The position numbers were made by a program, and so were the translations under genes. This document shows, piece after piece, positions 34,513 through 42,993 of a stretch of 59,756 nt of DNA (position 1 is its first letter; each line of letters opens with the position of its first letter). The notes under the pieces were generated by a model. The model was not told the DNA's origin, did not search any database, and worked only from the letters and a program-made list of their open reading frames with translations. The DNA is from an uncultured Verrucomicrobiota bacterium (GTDB taxonomy: Bacteria; Verrucomicrobiota; Verrucomicrobiia; Verrucomicrobiales; DEV007), in contig CABXDI010000004.1 in the NCBI GenBank assembly GCA_902510815.1, positions 1 through 59,756 of the forward strand. Reading direction: 5' to 3'.

Positions 34513-35883
34513 TTAATCTAAAATTGGCACACCATATAATACATGGCCAGTAGTCCTATCAATTTCAACATCAAACAATTTACCTGTTAACCTGTTAGGA
34601 TTACCATCGAAAATTACAATTCTATTAGTTCTCGTCCGACCACTTAATCTGTCTTTCCTACGCTTACTTGGACCTTCACAAAGCACTTGTTGCCGAGTGC
34701 CCACAAGAGCTTGATTTTTCTCACTGCCAATTTGATCTATAAGACTTATTAGATCTTGATTTCTTTCCACTTTTACGTGTTCCGGCAGTTGTAGTGAATC
34801 ATCCATTTCAGCAGCTGGAGTACCTCTTCTCTTGGAATATCTAAAAACATATGCATTATCAAACCGCAGTTTTTCACAAAGAGCTCGAGTCTCAGCATAT
34901 TCAGCATCTCCTTCGCCTGGAAAACCAACAATAATGTCAGTAGATACAGCAATATCAGGTCGAACCTTCCTCATACGTTCTATTAATTCTACAAATTTTG
35001 CAGCCTTATATGGTCGGCGCATAGCTCTTAACACTTTATCTGAACCAGATTGAAGAGGGAAATGAACATGTTCAGCCAATTCTGGGATATACCCAAAAGC
35101 ATCAATTAGATCTTGCTTATAACCCACAGGATGAGGTGAAGTAAATCTTACACGTTCTATACCTTTGACTTTAGCAACACTTTCTAACAATTGAACAAAA
35201 GGACTCTTACCATCAACTACAGGAAATTCATGACGCCCATAAAGATTTACAATTTGCCCTAGTAAAGTCACTTCTCTTATGCCCGCATCAGCTAACTTCT
35301 TTACTTCATCTACAATTTCAATAATTGGTCTAGCCCTTTCTTTTCCCCTTGTATAAGGAACAATACAAAATGAGCACTTCATATTACAACCCTGCATTAT
35401 AGAAACAAAAGCTGTCACTGAACCATCATCAGCCGCACCATCTCTAATCATGTTCTGAGAATTCTCTTCCTCGTCAGTATCAACAATAGATGTTCTTAAA
35501 TCATCCATCCTTGCCTCAGTCCTTGCGCTAAATATTTCTTCTACGTATTCAGCCACCCTATGATATTTTTGAGTGCCTATTACCAAATCTGCTCCACGGC
35601 CTAAAAGTTCCTTTCCTCTACTCTGTGCCATACACCCCATGAAACCATATACTATGTGTGGACGTGTTTTCCTCAGATGCTGAATTGAACCCATTTTATT
35701 AAGAGCTTTCTGCTCAGCTTGATCGCGAACGGAACAAGTGTTTATTAAAATAACATCAGCTTCGGCCTGTTCATTTGTCATTAAATAACCCCTATCCTGC
35801 AGCATCTCTGCAACCTGTAATGAATCTCTTTCATTCATCTGGCATCCGTAGGTTTTTATATGAACTTTAGGCATAATGGCCAA
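34513..35883 (-). CDS. miaB: tRNA-2-methylthio-N6-dimethylallyladenosine synthase MiaB
   Basis: 456 residues, a radical-SAM methylthiotransferase that adds ms2 to i6A37 of tRNA. The N-terminal MTTase domain has IKTYGCQMNERDS, INTCSVRDQAEQKA and GFMGCMAQ (three auxiliary-cluster cysteines). The radical SAM motif is MQGCNMKCSFCIVPYTRGKE (CxxxCxxC). The C-terminal TRAM domain includes CEGPSKR and SGRTRTNRIVIF. It appears to be the first gene of the unit running to frr. The start ATG (35883) directly precedes PKVHIKTYGCQ. Confidence 0.96.
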   Translation of the reverse strand: MAIMPKVHIKTYGCQMNERDSLQVAEMLQDRGYLMTNEQAEADVILINTCSVRDQAEQKALNKMGSIQHLRKTRPHIVYGFMGCMAQSRGKELLGRGADLVIGTQKYHRVAEYVEEIFSARTEARMDDLRTSIVDTDEEENSQNMIRDGAADDGSVTAFVSIMQGCNMKCSFCIVPYTRGKERARPIIEIVDEVKKLADAGIREVTLLGQIVNLYGRHEFPVVDGKSPFVQLLESVAKVKGIERVRFTSPHPVGYKQDLIDAFGYIPELAEHVHFPLQSGSDKVLRAMRRPYKAAKFVELIERMRKVRPDIAVSTDIIVGFPGEGDAEYAETRALCEKLRFDNAYVFRYSKRRGTPAAEMDDSLQLPEHVKVERNQDLISLIDQIGSEKNQALVGTRQQVLCEGPSKRRKDRLSGRTRTNRIVIFDGNPNRLTGKLFDVEIDRTTGHVLYGVPILD

Positions 35884-36043
35884 AATAGGTATTTTTAAGA
35901 CTGAAAACTATAAACTGAGTGGAAATCTAAGAAAGTAGTTTAATTACTTATTGAATCAAAAAAATAAATCATTTTTTACGGTAAATATCAGGTAATTTAA
36001 TTTTTTAATTGCGAATTATATTAATAAAAAAGACCCTATTAAG

Positions 36044-36859
36044 ATGTTCCAACCTCTTTTCAAATTCTCTTTAATTTTAATTTGGTACGCTTGGTCATGT
36101 CAGCTCTCGTACTCTAATGAATATAAAATCGAAAAAGATATTTTTTACTACAATTCAGCCCCTAATCAATATGCTAAAGAACGCTGTAATCTAGATATAT
36201 ATTACCCGACAAAATCTACTAATTTTGCATCTCTTGTCTGGTTTCATGGAGGAGGACTCAGAGGGGGAGAAAAAAACATTCCAAAATCTCTTAAGGCAAA
36301 AGGAATGGCAATTATTGCAGTTAATTACAGATTGTTTCCTAAAGCAAAGTGCCCCGAATACATTGAAGATGGAGCTGCAGCAGTCGCATGGACATTTAAA
36401 AATATAGAAAAATACGGTGGATCATCAAAAAAAATATTTATTTCAGGCCATTCAGCAGGTGGTTATTTATCAAGTATGATAGGCTTAGATAAAATTTATT
36501 TGGAAAAACACGGGGTTAATGCCAACCAAATTGCTGGTCTAATACCACTCAGTGGTCATACGATTACGCATTTTACACCTAGAGAAGAAAAAAATATTTC
36601 TGACAAACAACCAATCATCGATAAATTTGCGCCTTTGTATCATGTTAGAAAAGATGCTCCACCTCTAATACTAATCACAGGTGATAAAGAATTAGAATTA
36701 TTGGGTAGATTCGAAGAAAACGCTTACCTGGCAAGAATGATGAAAGTTGTTAAACATTCTAAAACTGAATTATACGAATTGCAGGGATTAGATCATGGAG
36801 GAATGGTTGAACCTGGATTAAAAATTCTTTTGAATAGTGTAAAGAAAATTCTCAAGTAA
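36044..36859 (+). CDS. Exported alpha/beta hydrolase (esterase/lipase family)
   Basis: 271 residues. A signal peptide (about 1-23) precedes a hydrolase domain with RCNLDIYYP, oxyanion motif WFHGGGLRGGE, nucleophile elbow SGHSAGGYLSSM, an acidic region LILITGDKELE and catalytic His in GLDHGGMV. It is a shorter paralogue of the EF-hand esterase at 26746-27936 and of the same BD-FAE-like group. xerD starts 33 bp downstream, but a functional link is unlikely. Substrate unknown. Confidence 0.85.
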   Translation: MFQPLFKFSLILIWYAWSCQLSYSNEYKIEKDIFYYNSAPNQYAKERCNLDIYYPTKSTNFASLVWFHGGGLRGGEKNIPKSLKAKGMAIIAVNYRLFPKAKCPEYIEDGAAAVAWTFKNIEKYGGSSKKIFISGHSAGGYLSSMIGLDKIYLEKHGVNANQIAGLIPLSGHTITHFTPREEKNISDKQPIIDKFAPLYHVRKDAPPLILITGDKELELLGRFEENAYLARMMKVVKHSKTELYELQGLDHGGMVEPGLKILLNSVKKILK

Positions 36860-36892
36860 AGGAATAGAAACCATAACCGATTTTACCTAATC

Positions 36893-37801
36893 TTGAAATC
36901 AGAGGTCGAAATCAAAAAATCTATTGAGCAGTTTATTATTTTTCTTGCTACTGAACGTGGTCTTTCAATTAATTATCAGCTTTTGGTTAGAAGAAATTTA
37001 GAAAAATTTGCTAATTGGACAATTAAACAAAAAAATGTCCTAGAACTTAACAATATTACAACGCATGAAATTTCTAAATATCTTCAAACTCGCAAAAAAG
37101 ATGGACTCGCACCATCAAGTATTCGACAACACATTGTAAGTATAAAAATTTTCTTTAGATTTCTTAGTAAGAAAAAAATTATCTCTGAAGATGTTGCTGA
37201 GGGGCTATTTGCGCCTCGACCTGAAGCTTTACTTCCTAAGACAATCAATGAAAAAGAAGTTGAAAAACTTTTAGAATCAATCACAAGAAATGAACCCTTA
37301 GACATGAGAGATCGCGCTATGATAGAATTACTCTACTCTAGTGGATTAAGACTTGGAGAGATTATTGAAGCATTGCTAGAAAACCTTTATCTGGATGAAG
37401 GTCACATACGGGTTACAGGAAAAGGGAACAAAACAAGAATTATACCAATAGGAAAGAAAGCAATAGAAGAAATTAGTTACTACCTTGATAAAGGAAGAAA
37501 GAAATTAGTTAACTCTAAGAGCTCTAGCCATATTTTTCTATCTATTAGAGGCACAAAACTTAGCCCTTCCCGGATTTGGCAAATAGTAAGAGATCGATCC
37601 AAAAGAGCGAACCTAAAACAACCTATCCACCCTCATCAACTGCGGCACAGTTTTGCTACTCATTTGTTAAGCGGAGGTGCTGATTTAAGAATGATACAAG
37701 AAATGCTTGGCCATGCTGATATAAGCACTACGCAAGCTTACACTCACGTAGATGAAAAAGGTCTTAGAAAAATCCACAAAAAATATCATCCCCGTGGCTA
37801 G
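36893..37801 (+). CDS. xerD: Tyrosine recombinase XerC/XerD
   Basis: 302 residues, the normal length for chromosome-dimer-resolution recombinases. A SAM-like N-terminal domain (about 5-95, FIIFLATERGLSINY) precedes the catalytic domain with the Arg in YSSGLRLGEI, the active-site Lys region VTGKGNKTRIIPIG, HQLRHSFATHLLSGGADLRMIQEMLGHADISTTQ (His-x-x-Arg and His/Trp box) and the nucleophile in AYTHV. XerD is likelier than an integrase because it is alone, without flanking repeats or phage genes; XerC cannot be excluded. The start is TTG 36893. It converges on cutA with 4 bp between stops. Confidence 0.88.
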   Translation: MKSEVEIKKSIEQFIIFLATERGLSINYQLLVRRNLEKFANWTIKQKNVLELNNITTHEISKYLQTRKKDGLAPSSIRQHIVSIKIFFRFLSKKKIISEDVAEGLFAPRPEALLPKTINEKEVEKLLESITRNEPLDMRDRAMIELLYSSGLRLGEIIEALLENLYLDEGHIRVTGKGNKTRIIPIGKKAIEEISYYLDKGRKKLVNSKSSSHIFLSIRGTKLSPSRIWQIVRDRSKRANLKQPIHPHQLRHSFATHLLSGGADLRMIQEMLGHADISTTQAYTHVDEKGLRKIHKKYHPRG

Positions 37802-37805
37802 CCTT

Positions 37806-38135
37806 CTAAACAGAATTTGTTGATTTATCTATCCATTCTAAATACTTACTAGAAACACCTTCTGGCGCCAACACAATGAATTCAGGAATCTCGTAAGGGT
37901 GTGATATAGAAATTTCAGATTCTAATTTCTTAAGGGTTTCTTTTTTAGTCTTAAAAATACCCAAAATTTCACTCTCAGATTGTATTTTACCATTCCATTG
38001 ATAGATAGATTCAATTTTTGGTATCAAATTGACGCATGCTGCTAGTTGCTTTCTAATAATATTTGTGCCAATTTGTCGCGCTGAGACCATATCTGGGAAA
38101 GAGCATAGAACTATTTTTATATTTGGATCATTCAT
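37806..38135 (-). CDS. cutA: CutA-family (divalent cation tolerance) protein
   Basis: 109 residues. Trimeric PII-like protein of uncertain role, linked to copper tolerance in E. coli. Diagnostic segments: VLCSFPDMVSARQIGTNII, QLAACVNLIPKIESIYQWNGKI, and SHPYEIPEFIVL, the characteristic HPYexPE motif. Complete. The ATG lies 13 bp from the start of the histidine kinase gene on the other strand, so its promoter must lie within or very near that gene. Confidence 0.93.
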   Translation of the reverse strand: MNDPNIKIVLCSFPDMVSARQIGTNIIRKQLAACVNLIPKIESIYQWNGKIQSESEILGIFKTKKETLKKLESEISISHPYEIPEFIVLAPEGVSSKYLEWIDKSTNSV

Positions 38136-38148
38136 TTATCACATTCTG

Positions 38149-39324
38149 ATGAAATCTCGAATTGTAGACAAGCTGATAGAACGAGTGGATCAAGTAGGAT
38201 CTAATGAAGTACAGAATTTTTTAAATCGCTTAGCAGAGGAAAGCGATTTTTTTAAGAGTATTTTTGACGCCTTACAAGAAGGGGTCATTGTTGCGACTAA
38301 AGCTGGTCTAATACACTACATCAATATAGGTGCTTCAAGACTTTTCGGTATTGATAGTAAAAGTATAAAAGGCGAATACGTCGCAGATCACATACAAGGT
38401 CTAGAATGGGAGAATCTCACCACTGGTACCAATGACGCAATCTCAAGAGATCTTGAATTATTCTACCCCGAAAATAAGTACCTCAATTTTTATATTAAAC
38501 CCATAGTTCCTGGTTCTGAGGATACCGAACCTATATTCCTAATGCTGATTAGGGATATTACTGAATCTCGTAAGGGTGAGGAAGAAAAAATAGAATCTGA
38601 ACGTATAGGCGCTTTGACTATGCTAGCTGCTGGGGTTGCCCATGAAATTGGAAACCCACTCAACTCAATAAATATTCACTTACAACTATTAGAAAGAAAA
38701 CTCAAAAAGGCCGTTCCAGATCTATATGAGGCTGAATTAAGAGATCTTGTAGAAACTTCGACCGATGAAGTAAAGAGATTAGATCACATCGTTGATCAAT
38801 TCTTGAAAGCCATAAGACCATCGAAACCTCAGCTAGAACCTACAGATGTGAATGAACTACTCAAAGAGTCGATGCGATTTTTGGAACCAGAGATCAAAGA
38901 CAGAGGGCTTAATCTTACTCTAGAATTACGATCGGCTCTACCCGCTCTTGAACTTGATCCCGACCAGATAAAACAAGCATTTTATAATATAGTAAAAAAT
39001 GCAACTCAGGCTACAACGGAGGGAGGAATGATAACCATCAAAACAGATCTAACAGACAGTCATATTTTAGTCACATTCAATGATACAGGTGAGGGAATTT
39101 CTGCAGAAAACTTATCTAATGTTTTTCAACCATACTTTACTACAAAAAAATCAGGCACAGGACTTGGGCTACTTATTATAAGAAGAATCGTTAGAGAGCA
39201 TGGGGGTGATATTAAAATATCAAGCGAACTGGGCTCAGGAACATCATTATGCTTATCTTTACCTCGCCAACAAAGAAATGTTCGCTTTCTACCTTTGGAG
39301 GATAAGAATGAATCGGCTAAGTAA
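38149..39324 (+). CDS. Sensor histidine kinase, NtrB-like (PAS-HisKA-HATPase)
   Basis: 391 residues from ATG 38149. The open frame continues upstream to 38029, but that part only overlaps cutA antisense. Domains: PAS (about 35-125, ALQEGVIVATKAGLIHYIN), HisKA with phospho-acceptor His165 in AAGVAHEIGNPLNSI, then HATPase_c with N-box NIVKNATQA, DTGEGIS, FQPYFTTKKSGTGLGL. There is no transmembrane segment, so it senses a cytoplasmic signal, like NtrB. The response regulator gene follows 33 bp downstream, defining a cognate pair. The signal is unknown. Confidence 0.9.
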   Translation: MKSRIVDKLIERVDQVGSNEVQNFLNRLAEESDFFKSIFDALQEGVIVATKAGLIHYINIGASRLFGIDSKSIKGEYVADHIQGLEWENLTTGTNDAISRDLELFYPENKYLNFYIKPIVPGSEDTEPIFLMLIRDITESRKGEEEKIESERIGALTMLAAGVAHEIGNPLNSINIHLQLLERKLKKAVPDLYEAELRDLVETSTDEVKRLDHIVDQFLKAIRPSKPQLEPTDVNELLKESMRFLEPEIKDRGLNLTLELRSALPALELDPDQIKQAFYNIVKNATQATTEGGMITIKTDLTDSHILVTFNDTGEGISAENLSNVFQPYFTTKKSGTGLGLLIIRRIVREHGGDIKISSELGSGTSLCLSLPRQQRNVRFLPLEDKNESAK

Positions 39325-39357
39325 GTTCAAAATAAAATCCAATTAATCAGGTCATTA

Positions 39358-40710
39358 ATGAATACTATACTTATTGTTGACGACGAAAAAAACACTAGAG
39401 AAGGGCTCCGATTATCTCTCGAAGATGAATTTGATGTTTACGTATCCTCTAATATCAAAGGCGCTAAGGATGTCCTCGAAAATGAAAGTATCAATGTTTT
39501 AGTAACTGACTTGAGGTTAGGTTCAGAAGATGGAATGGAACTGATAGAATTATCATTAAAAATGCCTCAACCCCCAATAAGTATAATGATGACTGCATAC
39601 GGATCGGTTGATACTGCTGTCGAGGCCATGAAAAGAGGAGCTTATCACTTTGTGACAAAACCTTTAAACATTGATCAACTTGAAATTCTTATAAAAAGAG
39701 CCCTGAAAAATAGATCATTAAAAGAAGAAAACACTCAACTTAAAAAACAAGTTCAAAAAAAGTTTACTATTTCAAATATACTTGGACAATCGCCAGCAAT
39801 GCAACCAGTCTTTGAAACAATTGAACAGGTGGCAAACTCTAAAGCCACTGTATTAATTGACGGAGAAAATGGTACAGGAAAAGAGCTAGTAGCAAAAGCA
39901 ATACATAATCTGAGCGGCAGACCAAAATCTAAATTAATTACAGTTCACTGTGCAGCGCTGTCTCCACAGCTTCTCGAAAGTGAACTTTTTGGCCATGAGA
40001 AAGGAGCTTTTACGGGAGCAACCGAAAAAAGAATTGGTAGATTTGAACAAGCTGATGGAGGAACCCTTTTTTTAGATGAGATTGGTGAAGTTGACTCTTC
40101 CACCCAAGTTAAATTACTAAGAGTTTTAGGCGAAAGAACGATTGAAAGAGTCGGTGGAAATAAGACTATTAAAATTGACGTCAGGTTAGTAGCTGCAACC
40201 AACAAAAATATTCCAGAGTTAGTTTCGAAAGGTGATTTCCGTGAGGATTTATATTATCGATTAAATGTCGTCAAAATTACACTGCCGCCGCTAAGAAAGA
40301 GATCCGAAGACATTCCCCTACTTGCTAATGCGTTTCTCAAAGAATTCGCAAAGGAAAACAACAAACCTTTAAAAAATCTCTCCGCTGATGCAATGCGATC
40401 CTTAATAGCGCACAAGTGGCCTGGAAACGTGAGGGAACTTAGAACTGCTATTGAACATGGCGTTGTCATGAGCAATGGAGCAAAAATCACATTGCGCCAC
40501 TTGCCAGCTGCCCTATGTGGCGAAGATTCGATAGTTCTACAAAATTCCATAAAATCTAATGAAAAAGATTCTGAAAAATTCAATTTGGCCTCTATGGAAT
40601 CAAAATTGATAGCCAATGCCCTTATTCATACAAATGAAAACAGAACAGAAGCTGCTAAATTGCTTGGAATTAGCCGTAGAACCTTGCAAAGAAAACTAAA
40701 GGAATCTTGA
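39358..40710 (+). CDS. Sigma-54-dependent response regulator (NtrC family)
   Basis: 450 residues. Receiver domain 1-120 with Asp51 as phospho-acceptor (VLVTDLRLGSEDG) and the Lys in FVTKPLN; AAA+ domain about 140-375 with Walker A GENGTGKE (about 168), the sigma-54 contact loop GAFTGA at about 216, DGGTLFLDEIGEV and WPGNVREL; C-terminal Fis-type HTH (about 410-448, NRTEAAKLLGISRRTLQRKL). All catalytic features are intact, so it should activate sigma-54 promoters when phosphorylated by the upstream NtrB-like kinase. I found no convincing TGGCAC-N5-TTGC site nearby, so its targets are probably elsewhere. Confidence 0.95.
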   Translation: MNTILIVDDEKNTREGLRLSLEDEFDVYVSSNIKGAKDVLENESINVLVTDLRLGSEDGMELIELSLKMPQPPISIMMTAYGSVDTAVEAMKRGAYHFVTKPLNIDQLEILIKRALKNRSLKEENTQLKKQVQKKFTISNILGQSPAMQPVFETIEQVANSKATVLIDGENGTGKELVAKAIHNLSGRPKSKLITVHCAALSPQLLESELFGHEKGAFTGATEKRIGRFEQADGGTLFLDEIGEVDSSTQVKLLRVLGERTIERVGGNKTIKIDVRLVAATNKNIPELVSKGDFREDLYYRLNVVKITLPPLRKRSEDIPLLANAFLKEFAKENNKPLKNLSADAMRSLIAHKWPGNVRELRTAIEHGVVMSNGAKITLRHLPAALCGEDSIVLQNSIKSNEKDSEKFNLASMESKLIANALIHTNENRTEAAKLLGISRRTLQRKLKES

Positions 40711-40777
40711 TTAGTTGCTAACTTAAAAGGGAAATTTGATTTGAGTGCTTAGCATATAACCCATAACATACAAATTT

Positions 40778-42595
40778 ATGTCTTTAAGAAATTTCTTTTC
40801 TAATGATGGTGAAGAACTCAGTGGTGCCCTAATTCTTAGGCGCTTACTTTTTCTTCTCCTTCTTTTTGGTTTGATGTTGTTTTATCTAGGACCTGGATTT
40901 AAACAGCTCAGTTCGCCCAAAGGCATCGAACAAGCTCAAATTTCTAGAGAACTGGCGAGGACTGGCAGCTTTCAAACCAAAATGATCAGACCACTTTCAT
41001 TATATCAAGCTGACGAGCACTCTGAAGAATCAGATGGAGCGCATATAGTCGGCTTTAATGATACATATCATGCGCCATTAAATCCTCTTTTGAATTCAAT
41101 CATCATTAGATTTTTTAAAGGAAAAAATGATTTTGGTTGGGATAATAAATCCACGGTCTACTATTTGGACAGAGTAATAACTACAATATCTATTTTCTTC
41201 CTACTCGCCTCAATAGGAATAACATTCCTTTTTATTTCTAGGATCTTTGACACCAAGATAGGGGGTATAACTGCTCTTCTGATGCTACTTTGTGAATTGC
41301 TTTGGAGGTATTCACAAAGCGGCCTCCCTCAAATGTTAATGCTTTTCTTATTCACCCTTGGTTGTTATTTTGTTTATAGAGCAGTCGAAGCTCAATGCTT
41401 AGATAAAAAACCAGTAGCACTTTTAATGTTAGGGACTGTTTGTTTTGGATTACTCGCATTGAGTCACTGGATGGCAATCTGGCCATTTATGGGGTTGGTT
41501 ATTTTCTCATGTTTTTACTTTAAACCAAGAGGAGCTGTTGGATTAGGCATGCTTGTTATCTTCTTAATTATAATACTACCTTGGTGTATTAGAAATCTAT
41601 ATACTTCAGGGGATATATTAGGTTCAGCATATTACGGAATGTTTGGAGGGATGGGATCTGGAGAAGAAGAAATTTACAGAAGCTATAATCTAAATAAGGA
41701 TAACATTTTCCGTAAAGGTTTTGCATCCAAAGTTCTGACATCCTCTCTATATCAATTGAATGGAATATACTCCTTTCTCGGATCAATAGTAGCTGCTCCC
41801 CTTTTCTTTCTTGCCTTATTACACCCTTTTAAAAGACCTCAAATCGCAGCATTTAAATGGTTTATCTTAGCAATGTGGGTACCTGCTGTAATAGGAATGT
41901 CTCTTTTTGGAGTTTCCAATCAGAGCTTTGGTATTTCTGGACCAGATGCAAACCAAATCCACTTATTATTCATTCCTCTAATGACAGCGTATGGCTTAGC
42001 AATGCTTGCAATATTATGGAGTCGAATAGGGATCGGATCGAATATACCGGTCATTTCAGAAAATGGATATTTATGGATTGCGGTAGCTCTTAGTACTATT
42101 CCGATGGTGTTAAGCCTCTTACCAGGGATTACAAGAGGTATACAAACAAAAGAAAAAGCAACTAGAGGTGTTGTTATTTCATACTTCGGTAAACAAGTGG
42201 ACGAAACAGAAATTGTAATAACGGATTCACCATGGGAGGTTGCTTGGTATGGTGATCGAACATCACTATGGCTTCCTACCAAAAAAGCTGATTTAAGACA
42301 AATTATGGAGAGAACCAAAAATCATAAAAATCCTTTTTCTGGTATCCTTATAACACCACGATCAATGACTAAATCTTTACTTAATCTCACTTACAGAGAT
42401 GAAAAAGAATGGGCTCCCATAATCCTTGGCCAAACGATCGCATCTGCTGGCAGTGGAGAAAACCACATTCAACCAAAAACTTGGCTAGGAGATGGACTAA
42501 ATATCATCAAATCCTTTGAAGGCTTGCCCTTCAATAAAGTAGATCCTAATTTAACTTCAAGTGGATATTTCTTCTTTGTTGATCCTGAAAAATAA
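40778..42595 (+). CDS. GT-C-like membrane glycosyltransferase (ArnT/PMT-like)
   Basis: 605 residues with about 10 membrane helices followed by a soluble C-terminal part (about 430-605). Near the N-terminus, after TM1, GIEQAQISRELARTGSF resembles the E-x3-A-x2-A-R-E-x3-TG motif of ArnT/GT39-type lipid-linked sugar transferases; SHWMAIWPFMG and LPWCIRNLYTSGD follow. These enzymes move sugars from polyprenyl phosphates onto lipids or proteins on the periplasmic side. The family call is at fold level only. The gene is 67 bp after the NtrC-like regulator; regulation by it is possible but not shown. Confidence 0.65.
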   Translation: MSLRNFFSNDGEELSGALILRRLLFLLLLFGLMLFYLGPGFKQLSSPKGIEQAQISRELARTGSFQTKMIRPLSLYQADEHSEESDGAHIVGFNDTYHAPLNPLLNSIIIRFFKGKNDFGWDNKSTVYYLDRVITTISIFFLLASIGITFLFISRIFDTKIGGITALLMLLCELLWRYSQSGLPQMLMLFLFTLGCYFVYRAVEAQCLDKKPVALLMLGTVCFGLLALSHWMAIWPFMGLVIFSCFYFKPRGAVGLGMLVIFLIIILPWCIRNLYTSGDILGSAYYGMFGGMGSGEEEIYRSYNLNKDNIFRKGFASKVLTSSLYQLNGIYSFLGSIVAAPLFFLALLHPFKRPQIAAFKWFILAMWVPAVIGMSLFGVSNQSFGISGPDANQIHLLFIPLMTAYGLAMLAILWSRIGIGSNIPVISENGYLWIAVALSTIPMVLSLLPGITRGIQTKEKATRGVVISYFGKQVDETEIVITDSPWEVAWYGDRTSLWLPTKKADLRQIMERTKNHKNPFSGILITPRSMTKSLLNLTYRDEKEWAPIILGQTIASAGSGENHIQPKTWLGDGLNIIKSFEGLPFNKVDPNLTSSGYFFFVDPEK

Positions 42596-42676
42596 ATCTC
42601 TCATTCAACAATTTATCTCCTTAATAAATTTCTATTTTTAATCTAGGTTAAAAACTTTACGCTTTGATTTCTAACT

Positions 42677-42946
42677 ATGCCCACCAAAAAACAAAGTCAA
42701 AAAAATGAAAGCCTTAATTTTGAGGAAGCTATTGAAAGACTTGAAAATATTATTGAGAAAATGGAGGGTGAACGCATTCCTTTAGAAGAACTTCTAAAAG
42801 ATTATGAAGAGGGCACCAAACTGTTGAATGCATGTAAAGAGAAAATCAATGTTGCAAAAGAAAAGGTAGAAAAAATTAATAATAGTCTAAATGAAGATGA
42901 AGCTTCCCTTGATCCACTTGACGAAATCATTGACCAAGGCGAATAG
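42677..42946 (+). CDS. xseB: Exodeoxyribonuclease VII small subunit
   Basis: 89 residues. The core LNFEEAIERLENIIEKMEGERIPLEELLKDYEEG is the XseB signature (helical hairpin, FEEALxxLExIVxxLE pattern), and the rest is an acidic helix. XseB with XseA degrades single-stranded DNA. xseA is not in the window. dxs follows 47 bp downstream; xseB and dxs are neighbours in many bacteria, usually with ispA between them, which is absent here. Confidence 0.93.
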   Translation: MPTKKQSQKNESLNFEEAIERLENIIEKMEGERIPLEELLKDYEEGTKLLNACKEKINVAKEKVEKINNSLNEDEASLDPLDEIIDQGE

Positions 42947-42993
42947 AAATTTACGAGATCGCATTTTCCATACCAAAAAAATAAAATAAACAA

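Noticed and set aside
34529-34546. TGGCAC sequences as sigma-54 promoters for the NtrC-like regulator (also near 38068 and 51289)
   Set aside because: None has the TTGC/GC element at the required spacing.
36893-37801. XerD-like gene as a sign of an integrated element
   Set aside because: Length and motifs match chromosomal XerC/D, and there are no att repeats, phage genes, transposases or abrupt composition change nearby.
38029-38148. Upstream extension of the histidine kinase frame
   Set aside because: These 40 codons are antisense to cutA and precede the natural MKSRIVDKL start; no domain is encoded.
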